From Cladocopium goreaui (Eukaryota; Sar; Dinophyceae; Suessiales; Symbiodiniaceae), in NCBI GenBank assembly GCA_947184155.2, contig CAMXCT020002365.1, positions 38,980 to 102,979 on the forward strand: a DNA stretch of 64,000 bases. Direction: 5' to 3'. The notes below the pieces were generated by a model. The model was given only the letters and a program-made list of their open reading frames with translations. It was not told the origin of the DNA and ran no database searches. Positions 29,536-37,666 of the stretch are shown here, piece after piece. Each line of letters opens with the position of its first letter. The stretch's first letter is position 1. The position numbers and the translations under genes are program-made.

Positions 29536-30339
29536 ATGAGTCCAGCAGATGCCGGTTGCTTGATCTCTCTAATCAAAAACTTGGAGCTGCAATTATCACT
29601 GGGTGACGTGGAGGAACTGGTGAAGTTAATGAAAAACATCTCCAATGAGATCACCAGAGAGACTGGAGCCACTACAAAACCACGAAATTCAGTTCGAGCA
29701 TCATTGAGCAAGAATGTGGACCAAACTAAATTTGGTAGCTTGGGCAATGCCTTCGCAATCATCTTTGTCGAAGTGTTCGAAGTGGGTACTTTGGCTGCCT
29801 GCGATTGGGAGATCATCGAAACTGCACTGGAATGCATTGTTGCAGCAAAGCATGTGAGAGACTTCGAGCTCTTGGACTGGGTCCAAGAGGAGGAAGCGAG
29901 AAAAGCTAGGGAAGCAGAGGCGCTGAAGGAGAAAGAAAATGCTGAGAAGGCTGAACAGGAGAAACTCAAACAACAGCACATCATGCGTCTGCAAGAGATC
30001 AGAGAGGTCAAAAAACAATGCGAACGTGATGAAGCCAAACTTGTGGCGACATGTCGAGAATCTTCCAGCTCGCACTATGTGGATGGAGCTCCCAAACCAG
30101 CTGATTTATTCCGAGGAGACACACCCGAGATGAAAAAGCCGAAAAACGACTATCATGCCAAGGTCCAACCCAGATATGAAGTATCTCCAGGAAAGAAAAG
30201 GTGGATGAACGGAAAATGGTACAGACCTGAAGAAATTGAATTGTTTGAAAAATGTCGCAGAGAGACGGAAGCAAGAATAGCAGCTAATAAGGCTGCAGCT
30301 TTGGCCCGCAGAGATGCCATGGCACAGCAGAAACGATGA
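29536..30339 (+). CDS. Coiled-coil protein 1, 267 aa
   Basis: Starts MSPADAGCLISLIKNLELQL. The N-terminal domain (about 1-120) has the pattern LIKNLELQLSLGDVEELVKLM, then FGSLGNAFAIIFVEVFEV. A long charged coiled coil follows (EEEARKAREAEALKEKENAE), then a C-terminal motif KRWMNGKWYRPEEIELFEKC. The next gene (30730) has the same order of blocks with different residues, so they are tandem paralogs. The ending on a (W)-x-P-x-(E/Q)-L-F-E-(K/R)-C motif is shared. Possibly a structural or scaffold protein; function unknown. Confidence 0.7.
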   Translation: MSPADAGCLISLIKNLELQLSLGDVEELVKLMKNISNEITRETGATTKPRNSVRASLSKNVDQTKFGSLGNAFAIIFVEVFEVGTLAACDWEIIETALECIVAAKHVRDFELLDWVQEEEARKAREAEALKEKENAEKAEQEKLKQQHIMRLQEIREVKKQCERDEAKLVATCRESSSSHYVDGAPKPADLFRGDTPEMKKPKNDYHAKVQPRYEVSPGKKRWMNGKWYRPEEIELFEKCRRETEARIAANKAAALARRDAMAQQKR

Positions 30340-30615
30340 GGACAGAAGGATACCACAAAGAGACGGCATATGCTTGAAATGTTTCAAAAGGATTAGTTAG
30401 GGGGCTTGATCATGGGATGATCATCTTCTCAGAAGTATTTTCTCAGCATTCGGGCAGAAAAAGAAAGACCGGATTGTAATTCATTTCAATGTTTTACTCA
30501 TCAGATTGAGAAAAGTGACTCCAATTCTTCATTCTTCCTCGTTCGGCTCAAGGAGATGTTCTGTGCAATTTTTCTTTTATTTGATTCAGGACATGAAATG
30601 CGTACTTAACACAAG
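30340..30615. other. Intergenic region with hairpin
   Basis: Holds a perfect 7-bp hairpin TGATCAT-GGG-ATGATCA (about 30407-30423). Its two GATC cores could be a distorted form of the paired motif. Confidence 0.4.
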
Positions 30616-31647
30616 ATGCAACTATGCGCTTTTATGTTATCAACGATCTCAAGAAGTCGTCCTTTATCATTTCAACTAGAAAGCAGCAGACTGTTTTTAT
30701 TGGCATTACGCAGCATTGCTCTATTCGCCATGCCACATCTTATGACATCTAAGTTACCAAGCGGCACGCCAGAATCTGCCAGATCATTCATTGGTTTGGT
30801 GAAACTCTTGAAGAAGCAGCTTACACTGGAGGATGTACACCAGTTGGCAGTTTTATCCAAGTCCATGAAGGAGGTTACAACAATTTGGCAAAAACTTCTG
30901 TCCGACAATGGGAACGTACTGCCTCCAGAGTGGAACGCAGAAGAAGATTTGAGAAATGTGCAACATCGCTGTGATGACACACTCTTCAGTCAGGTTGGGA
31001 AAGCTCTAGCAACAGTGTTGACCGAATTGTTGCAGGTGATTGACCTCGACATTGAGAATCTGACTGACATTGTGGAACATCTCGACAACATGTCATCAAC
31101 CAAGGAGAATTTGAACAATGGTTCAGCACTGGAAAAAAGAAAATTGGAATCTTGTCAGAGCCAAGATGACATTAGACGACAGAGCCTGGAACAGCTGCGG
31201 GCACTGCGACAGAAAAGAGAAGCTGTTGAAGACGAAGAAAAACAGATTGAAGCACTCATTGCCGACATTGACAAACGTCAGAACAGTGCTAAGTTCTCCA
31301 GTACAGCAGCAAGCAAATTTGCTGAAACTGTTCCCAATAGATGCATTGATTCACAAACTCGTGCTCGAATTTTTATGGAAGAATATCAAAAAAGGAAGCT
31401 GAGCATACCAGCCCAGGAATCAACAGAGACAATAAAGATTGGAGATCAGATGTGGAGTCCAACGCAACTGTTCGAAAGATGCAAGCTTTTGAAAGACGAA
31501 AAAGATCGAGCTTTTTCTGAAAAAAAAGAACAAGAAAAAAGGTTGCTCCAAGAGACTATTAAAACAAACAGACTAATTGCATTGGCCAAAAAAAAGGCCA
31601 GAATATTCCAAGCGCATCTGGATGATACATTTGCTTTTTTCAAATAA
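30616..31647 (+). CDS. Coiled-coil protein 2, 343 aa (or 305 aa)
   Basis: Paralog of the gene at 29536: FIGLVKLLKKQLTLEDVHQL, FSQVGKALATVLTELLQVI, a charged coiled coil (LRQKREAVEDEEKQIEAL), and IGDQMWSPTQLFERCKLL near the C-terminus. The domain match to the paralog begins near the internal ATG at 30730. The 38 residues before it are rich in Ser, Leu and Arg with a single acidic residue, and could be an organelle-targeting peptide; a similar MQLxAxxLS start opens the next gene. A small ATAAC-GGG-GTTAT hairpin covers the stop codon. Confidence 0.7.
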   Translation: MQLCAFMLSTISRSRPLSFQLESSRLFLLALRSIALFAMPHLMTSKLPSGTPESARSFIGLVKLLKKQLTLEDVHQLAVLSKSMKEVTTIWQKLLSDNGNVLPPEWNAEEDLRNVQHRCDDTLFSQVGKALATVLTELLQVIDLDIENLTDIVEHLDNMSSTKENLNNGSALEKRKLESCQSQDDIRRQSLEQLRALRQKREAVEDEEKQIEALIADIDKRQNSAKFSSTAASKFAETVPNRCIDSQTRARIFMEEYQKRKLSIPAQESTETIKIGDQMWSPTQLFERCKLLKDEKDRAFSEKKEQEKRLLQETIKTNRLIALAKKKARIFQAHLDDTFAFFK

Positions 31648-31900
31648 CGGGGTTATGTACACAATTTCTCGTGTCAATGTGGGTGAGACAATACGTCTGC
31701 ATCAGATGTAGTTGTCTCTGTATGTTCGACCTGGGGCGTAGAAGAAAAAGAGGTCGTCGACAGTAGAAGTTCATAAGCAATATTTGGCTTGCATGTAATT
31801 GGAGATTCTTAGCTTTCTTAGTGTTCTGCTATTCATCAAACCTTGAGTCACGCTTTGTTGATATATTGTTGTGGATTTGTTCTTGAATTAAACCTGAATC
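31648..31900. other. Intergenic region
   Basis: A GAGACAA/TTGTCTC stem (about 31685-31718) with an inner TCTG/CAGA pairing follows the upstream gene. No paired GTGATC motif is seen. Confidence 0.4.
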
Positions 31901-32743
31901 ATGCAACTTCATGCGCTCACTTTATCACGAACATTTCCGACACATTTCCCCGCCGTCGTTTTTTCGTCTCGAAGGCAGCACGTTCATTTTGCATGTGATT
32001 TGTCACGGATGACTTCTGCTAATTCTCGTCACCGTGCATGTTGTCATATGTGGACCTTCACAACGCCACAAGATTATTTGCAGAATGCAGCTGAACGAAA
32101 GGATCAGTGTCAGTATGTTCCAGAAGATTTCTCGAGGAACGACATATGTGAAATGTTTCGAACTGCTATGTCGGAACTTGGACACGGCTCCATTCTAGAG
32201 CAACTCGTTGTGGTCAAAGAGCCACTACTCAACCATTACGGATTTCAATTTCGTGTTATTTTCAAGACGAAAACTTCTTTTGCGAGTGACGACATTAATA
32301 CACTGCTTGCCCAAAAAAGGGGATGCCGAGGTTCCATGAGCCATCCTGAGAAAAATTGGCAAAGTCTTGTACAGTATGTTCTGGATTGCAAAACAAAGCG
32401 AAAAGAGGTGGCCGAAGACAAGATCCCTTTATTTTGGCCGCACATGTGGCAGACCAAGAGTCAGGTGGTTCAGCAATGGCAGGATCAAGCAATGTCGCAT
32501 AAACAGTGCACATCGAAACGAGGAAAACCAACCTTGGAGCAGCGACAGCTGAAGAGAAGAAGGACGCTGAAATTTGCGGATTTCGTGGAGATTGCAAAAC
32601 AAAATGGCATCACCAATGAAAACGAGTTTTGGAAAATTGCTGGCAGAGAAAAAGATGCAGGTAACCATGCCTTGTGGAACTATGGAGGCAAAGTCATCGT
32701 CAGCCAGAAAATCTCCAAGATGTTACAAATGAAGAGCGAGTGA
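31901..32743 (+). CDS. Truncated Rep paralog without HUH histidines or helicase, 280 aa (or 244 aa)
   Basis: From the internal ATG at 32009 it aligns throughout with the N-terminal 300 residues of the Rep encoded next: HMWTFTTPQDYL (Rep motif I region), YGFQFRVIFK where Rep has HYH, SHPEKNWQSLVQYVLD (motif III with the Tyr), PLFWPHMW, and ITNENEFWKIAGREKDAGN...LWNYGG. It stops just before the helicase domain begins. The two His of motif II are replaced (F-Q-F), so metal binding and nicking should be lost; DNA binding or dimer formation could remain. The upstream 36 residues (MQLHALTLSRTF...) are Arg-rich with one acidic residue and may be a targeting peptide. Confidence 0.8.
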   Translation: MQLHALTLSRTFPTHFPAVVFSSRRQHVHFACDLSRMTSANSRHRACCHMWTFTTPQDYLQNAAERKDQCQYVPEDFSRNDICEMFRTAMSELGHGSILEQLVVVKEPLLNHYGFQFRVIFKTKTSFASDDINTLLAQKRGCRGSMSHPEKNWQSLVQYVLDCKTKRKEVAEDKIPLFWPHMWQTKSQVVQQWQDQAMSHKQCTSKRGKPTLEQRQLKRRRTLKFADFVEIAKQNGITNENEFWKIAGREKDAGNHALWNYGGKVIVSQKISKMLQMKSE

Positions 32744-33055
32744 TTGCGTGCACATTGTCTAGTAATTCAGGCAAGTCCTGTGATCGAATGAAGATCACCA
32801 TGCATTCTTTTGCACAAACTGCATTGTGAGCGCAAGAAAAATTAACGCGCAGCATAGTGAAACAGCATATTTGAAACATTTTGCATAAGCTTAGAACTGA
32901 ACTATGATCCGTCTTTGCAGCACGGCAGTTCAAACAGAATATCGCATTCACATTCGCATCATCCAGACATATTTATACGATATAATATATATATATATAC
33001 ATCGGAAACAATAATACAAACAGCGATTCTACTGAATTGAAAGAACGTAGATTTC
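32744..33055. other. Intergenic region upstream of Rep
   Basis: Contains GTGATC-7nt-GATCAC, a perfect 6-bp inverted pair (32778-32796), and an (AT)n tract near 32981-33000. This is the nearest candidate for a Rep-binding or nicking hairpin; no nonanucleotide of the geminivirus/circovirus type is seen. Confidence 0.4.
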
Positions 33056-35071
33056 ATGTCCTCGTCTCCCTCTGAGCCATGTCTGCAGACATCCTCAGTT
33101 CCGATTACTCAGAATGAAGAGCAAGCTGCTCAACAAAAGGATGATTCTTCATATGTCCTTTGTCAATACGATTCCTCTGAAAATGAGGAAGAAAAGGCTC
33201 TGAAAACGGAACACAGATCATGGATCATGATGTGGACCTTCCCCACACCGAGATCGTATTTGAAAACTTATGAAGAAAGAAAGAAGAAAAATGAGCTGAT
33301 TCCAAGAGACATCAGCAGAGAGGAGCTCGAAAAAAACTTTTTGGATGCTTTGAACAAGTGCCAGCTGATGGGGAAATTGAGGCAGATGATAGTGGTTTAC
33401 GAACCACACAAGAAGCTTATGCCGGATGGCAGTGCACACGAAATGCACTACCACGTTTGTTTCAAGATGTCTGCAAACTTTGCCCACAAAGGGGTGTCCA
33501 ACACACTTGCTCAACACTACGGGCTACATGGACACATGTCGTACCCGAGGAAAGGCTGGTACCAAATGGCAAAGTACGTGCTCACAGACTCTGCTGTGAA
33601 GCTACCCGTACATTTAGACCCGACTCCATTATTCTGGCCGACAAGAATGACAAAAGAAGACATGCTGAAGAAGATGCAGCTCACCGAAGAGGACTACTTG
33701 AAAAAAAGAGCGGAAGAAAATAGGATGCAATGGAAGGAAGAAAGCAACAATGGCGATGGTACACATCAGGACCGATGGAGAAAAAGAAGGAGAGTGCTCG
33801 ATTTCTCCGAATTTTCCGACTACGTCCTACACCACAAAATCACAAACGAACAAGAGTTCTGGGTGTTGGCTTGTAAGGAGAAAGAAGCAGGCAATCCAAC
33901 TCTGTGGAACTATGGTGGAACGGCGGCTGTGGCCAAACAAATCCAGAAATGCAATAAGGCACACATGGCCCAATTCCGGGACGATGTCTTTTTAGGCACC
34001 TCGAAAGCTACAAGCAAATATCCATTATCTGCTTTCAACATCCCAGACACAATTCGTGTTTGGATGGAACACTTCAAAGGTGAAATGGCTCTTATCATCC
34101 AAGGCGAGGGAGGACTTGGAAAGACAGAAATGGCAAAGGCAATATTGGCCTCAATGGGAAAGTACTTTTTTGTGGACAGTTTGGATACTGTGAAATCATT
34201 GCTTTTCACAGGAAAAGAGTCGATTCTTTTCGACGACGTCACACTGCAGAACTTCTCAGTTGACGAGGTGAAGTCATTTCTCGACGTCAAATCGGAAAGA
34301 GCCGTGAAATGCCGCCATGAGGATGGTTTTATTCCTGCTGATACTGTCAGGATATTTCTAACAAATCATGAACGGCATACCTTTTTTCCAAGGGAAACTG
34401 AGAACAAAGATCATTCAAGGGCCATCAACAGAAGAATGATCTGGGTCACAGTGACCGAGAAACTGTTCACGGAATCAGATGGAAAGACTCAAAAAGACAA
34501 AGAAAATGAAGTTGGAGTAGAGTGTGAGTCGGAGATTCCGGTAATGGATGATCTGGAAACACTCAAAACAAAACAATCGAGGACTGCAAAGGAACCTTCC
34601 TTGAAAAGCCCATTTGATGAAGAATATGAACCTTTGTTAGAAGAATACGACATGTTCGACGGAGATGAGGAAGCTGCAATGTGGATGAATCTTTCTTCGG
34701 AAGATGCATGCAGAGAATCTCCTGGCAGCTCAAAAGGATTGCCTTTGCTGAGTTCAGGGAAAACCTCGCCTTCCGCAAACAAAGAGCTTGAAGCAAAAAT
34801 GATGATTGAGAAAGAGACAAAAAGACCCGGAAAAGATGAGACCGCTCACCTTGGAAAAGACACGGTTTCGATTGAGAATCATGAACATGATCGACCTGAA
34901 CCCCAAAAAAACATCAATCGAGTGAAGTGCATTGCCGAAAACAGTTTCCGACCTTTGGTCAGATACAGGAGAAAGAGCAAGCCGAACCCTCCATGGCACC
35001 ACTATGAACATCGAAGAAGAGATGTACGATGGGGCACGTCACAGAAGTCATGGTGGCCGTGGCAATCATGA
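33056..35071 (+). CDS. rep: CRESS-type Rep: HUH endonuclease + SF3 helicase, 671 aa
   Basis: A single uninterrupted ORF. Acidic N-terminus (1-55), then the HUH domain: motif I region MMWTFPTP (58-65), motif II HYH (131-133), motif III Tyr in KYVLTD (Tyr174). A middle domain (NEQEFW...LWNYGG, to about 288) precedes the SF3 helicase: Walker A GEGGLGKT (350-357), Walker B ILFDDV (390-395), motif C FLTNH (434-438), Arg pair at 459-460. The last 200 residues are charged and low-complexity, ending basic and Trp-rich. HUH Reps nick DNA to start rolling-circle replication. This looks like an endogenised relative of plasmid/virus Reps, kept intact beside a truncated paralog. The host role, if any, is unknown. 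Confidence 0.88.
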   Translation: MSSSPSEPCLQTSSVPITQNEEQAAQQKDDSSYVLCQYDSSENEEEKALKTEHRSWIMMWTFPTPRSYLKTYEERKKKNELIPRDISREELEKNFLDALNKCQLMGKLRQMIVVYEPHKKLMPDGSAHEMHYHVCFKMSANFAHKGVSNTLAQHYGLHGHMSYPRKGWYQMAKYVLTDSAVKLPVHLDPTPLFWPTRMTKEDMLKKMQLTEEDYLKKRAEENRMQWKEESNNGDGTHQDRWRKRRRVLDFSEFSDYVLHHKITNEQEFWVLACKEKEAGNPTLWNYGGTAAVAKQIQKCNKAHMAQFRDDVFLGTSKATSKYPLSAFNIPDTIRVWMEHFKGEMALIIQGEGGLGKTEMAKAILASMGKYFFVDSLDTVKSLLFTGKESILFDDVTLQNFSVDEVKSFLDVKSERAVKCRHEDGFIPADTVRIFLTNHERHTFFPRETENKDHSRAINRRMIWVTVTEKLFTESDGKTQKDKENEVGVECESEIPVMDDLETLKTKQSRTAKEPSLKSPFDEEYEPLLEEYDMFDGDEEAAMWMNLSSEDACRESPGSSKGLPLLSSGKTSPSANKELEAKMMIEKETKRPGKDETAHLGKDTVSIENHEHDRPEPQKNINRVKCIAENSFRPLVRYRRKSKPNPPWHHYEHRRRDVRWGTSQKSWWPWQS

Positions 35072-35603
35072 AATGCAAGAGATTTATCATTACGATGTCC
35101 ATTTGGTTTTGCTCCAAAGCAGGGCTCTTCAACAGCGAGTGATCGGGCTTCAGATCAACACAACTATGGCAGGATTATATATTTGCTATACGATTGGAAA
35201 TAAAAATCATATGTACAAGCTGTTTGTTTCATCATGTTACCTCTTAGCTGCCCTGCACAATCATTTTGTCTCGTTTTCAACGAGAAATTAATGAATGCTG
35301 GGAAAAGCATTTTTGCTTCATTGTAGAATTTACATGAAGCTTAATTAGACAAGGTTTCCGTTTGCACACAGACGGAAGAAACGATCAGAGAGTTGTTCTG
35401 CTGTGTCTGCTGAAACATGTTTCGTTTCTTTATCGTGGCTACTGACTCAGAATAAGCTTCTTGCAGAGAATTTCTAGCTTTCATTGCATCTTCTCATAAG
35501 GTCTTGTTGATTTCTGTTCGAAGTGCAAGGGAAATGTACTTTTTTTTTGGCTTCAAACAAACGCGGAAACGGTAAACTTAGGGGCGAAAGACAAACAGTC
35601 CTC
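35072..35603. other. Intergenic region after Rep
   Basis: One good GTGATCGGG half-site at 35139 with only a degenerate second one (AGATCAAC at about 35152). The rest is AT-rich without a gene. Confidence 0.45.
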
Positions 35604-36299
35604 ATGGTCTTTTCCATCAGATCCAAACAACACATCATCTTGTCCTCGATTCTATTTGCAGTTCGAGCTCAAAAACTTTCGTTACTTGGTCGCAACATGC
35701 CAAAACCCGAGGAACTAGATACGGCATGCCTGGTTTATTTGCTGACAGGTCATTTGACGGTATGCATCCACTCAGCTTTCACAGAAACTGCAAATGATGA
35801 GTGGAACACTCGGACAATCAATGTCAAACAGTTCCTGGAGAAAGGGAGGCATGTAACGAGGAAGTTGGCAGACAACGATTTGGAAATGTTTTATCATTTC
35901 GATTTAGCTTGGACGGATGCAGCTTATTTTTTTCAATCTCTGCTGCACAAGAATGGGAACGTGGATGCTCGCAAATTGAAAAGCAAAGAAACATCATTGC
36001 AAAGCAAAAGGAAAGGTACGTTTGCAGAGACAGATTCCAAAATTGCTATGCTAGTTCAGCGACTTACCAATGATGTGACACATGGCATCGGAAAGCAACA
36101 TCCGAATGACTGGGAGGAAATTGCCAACAAATACATGTGGGCCAACGCTCAGCTCACTCATTTGCCAAATATTCTAGGTTTGGAACAGAGTATGCGTGCA
36201 TTTCGCCTTTTGACTTTGGAAGCTTCTGAATTTGCATCGTCGCTCCATGATCAGTGGAAAAGAGAAGAAGCACGAAGACACAATCAAGAAGACGAATAG
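35604..36299 (+). CDS. Uncharacterised protein, 231 aa (or 200 aa)
   Basis: ATG at 35604 gives a basic, Ser-rich N-terminus (MVFSIRSKQHIILSSILF) without acidic residues that could be a targeting peptide; an internal ATG at 35697 (MPKPEELDTACLVYLL) may be the mature start. The body is helical: NDEWNTRTINVKQFLEKGR, MFYHFDLAWTDAAYFFQSLL, LVQRLTNDVTHGIGKQHP. No known domain recognised. The frame is uninterrupted and lies in the same orientation 0.5 kb after Rep, so it may belong to the same element or locus. Confidence 0.55.
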   Translation: MVFSIRSKQHIILSSILFAVRAQKLSLLGRNMPKPEELDTACLVYLLTGHLTVCIHSAFTETANDEWNTRTINVKQFLEKGRHVTRKLADNDLEMFYHFDLAWTDAAYFFQSLLHKNGNVDARKLKSKETSLQSKRKGTFAETDSKIAMLVQRLTNDVTHGIGKQHPNDWEEIANKYMWANAQLTHLPNILGLEQSMRAFRLLTLEASEFASSLHDQWKREEARRHNQEDE

Positions 36300-36941
36300 A
36301 TCGCTCCATTTACCGACGACAATGAAACTGTGATCTGCAGTGATGCTTAGAATCCAAAAAATCCTACGAATATATCTTGGGTATGTTTTTCGGCCCTTAC
36401 TCAACATTTGTAGAGGCCACGCATTGGCTCAACAAATGGAACCGGATGTGGTCGACTGGTTGGGGTGCGTTGCAATCAAATGGACTACATACAACAAATG
36501 TCTGACGTGTGAGCAGTGGTGATGTCTGCAAATCAGTCGTTTTACCCGACATTTTGGTGAATGCATTGTCCGATGTGCGGCAAACATCTTGGTTGCAACC
36601 TAGCAGAGGAGACCAGCGCAAAAAAAGGCAGTCATGCTGAGATCGGATTTAAAATCAATGTTATCCGGCAATGGTATTTAAAATCAATGACATGAACGAG
36701 GCTGGCTTCAAATGACCATTACTTTCTGTCCTCACCGTGAACGTGCCACGAATGCGTGTTTATGCTTTCGGCTCAATTCTGTTCATTCCTTTTTGTAAAC
36801 AGAATAGATCATTTCATGCCACGAAGATATTTCAAGAAGGGCATTAAACAAACACCCATTTCGTAGCTTCATTACATTGAAACAACATGTGATTGGAGAG
36901 ACCACATGAAAAGACCTAAACTAAGATTGCCTCCAAAATAA
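36300..36941. other. Intergenic region
   Basis: No gene or paired motif found. Two frames of about 60-75 aa on opposite strands overlap and show no recognisable content. Confidence 0.5.
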
Positions 36942-37265
36942 ATGGCAATGGCATGGGATGCGATGGGTACCACCTTCGATAGTCTCATCGATCCATTGTT
37001 CAAGATCAACAGTCTATTGGCACGCTTGCAGGATCTGGAATCAGATCTATTTCAGATACAGGAGGACACACCAGGTTATTTCTTAGAAGCCAATCATGCA
37101 ATCAAACAGGCTCTGGCGCAAGCACGACAAGCGATTCGGGCAATTGAACAACAGCAACGCAGACATCTGGTTTTTTTTCACGGAAGCCTTGTGCGATACC
37201 ATACCGATCTTGAAAGATTTCCACCACTTTGCGATCCTCAAGCAGGCTTTTTACACAGCCAGTAG
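36942..37265 (+). CDS. Small helical protein, 107 aa
   Basis: Starts MAMAWDAMGTTFDSL and is helical with a Gln-rich stretch (LAQARQAIRAIEQQQRRHL). Size, helix content and a VRYH tail resemble the 101-aa protein at 3303 (FVRYHRAPL), suggesting distant kinship, though identity is low. A TCTTAG/CTAAGA stem lies just after the stop. Function unknown. Confidence 0.5.
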   Translation: MAMAWDAMGTTFDSLIDPLFKINSLLARLQDLESDLFQIQEDTPGYFLEANHAIKQALAQARQAIRAIEQQQRRHLVFFHGSLVRYHTDLERFPPLCDPQAGFLHSQ

Positions 37266-37379
37266 CCAGTGAGAGATTCCGAAGAAGGATGATCTTAGAA
37301 ATTTCCCAATTAGGAACCTAAGACGATTCTTGGGTGCAATTTGTGCAAAGTCTTAGGCATTGAGGGAGACATTGAACGC

Positions 37380-37485
37380 CAAGAGAAAAAGCTCGCACAG
37401 TGCATCAGCATTCAAACTGTATATGCAAGGTTCGGTGAACTTTGTTGCGGAATTGGAGGAAAAAAAAAGGTTTCAATACAATCGT
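37380..37485 (+). pseudogene. Fragment of the AlkB-gene C-terminal domain
   Basis: About 100 bp matches the region coding for the LWMQQLMNFVAELEEEKGF part of the AlkB-like gene, and more closely the fragment at 40700-40800. Frames are broken. Two paired motifs follow directly. Confidence 0.55.
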
Positions 37486-37499
37486 AGAGATGAAAGTTG

Positions 37500-37582
37500 G
37501 TGATAGGGAATGTTCGTGATCCCGTTCGAAAGAAAAGAATGTTCCAGATGCAAGTCGGTGATCGGGACTGTTCGCGATCCGG
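37500..37582 (+). promoter_or_regulatory. Two consecutive paired GTGATC motifs
   Basis: Pairs at 37500/37516 and 37558/37574, both 16 nt apart. The same double arrangement occurs at 41043/41059 and 41102/41118 after the second AlkB fragment, so fragment and motif pair were duplicated as a block. Confidence 0.6.
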
Positions 37583-37666
37583 TTCGTAAAGCATTGATTT
37601 CTTTAACCTCCTTTTTTTCAAGGATTTGCATCATAGAGAGTCGCACCGATGAGTTTTATTTTTCAG

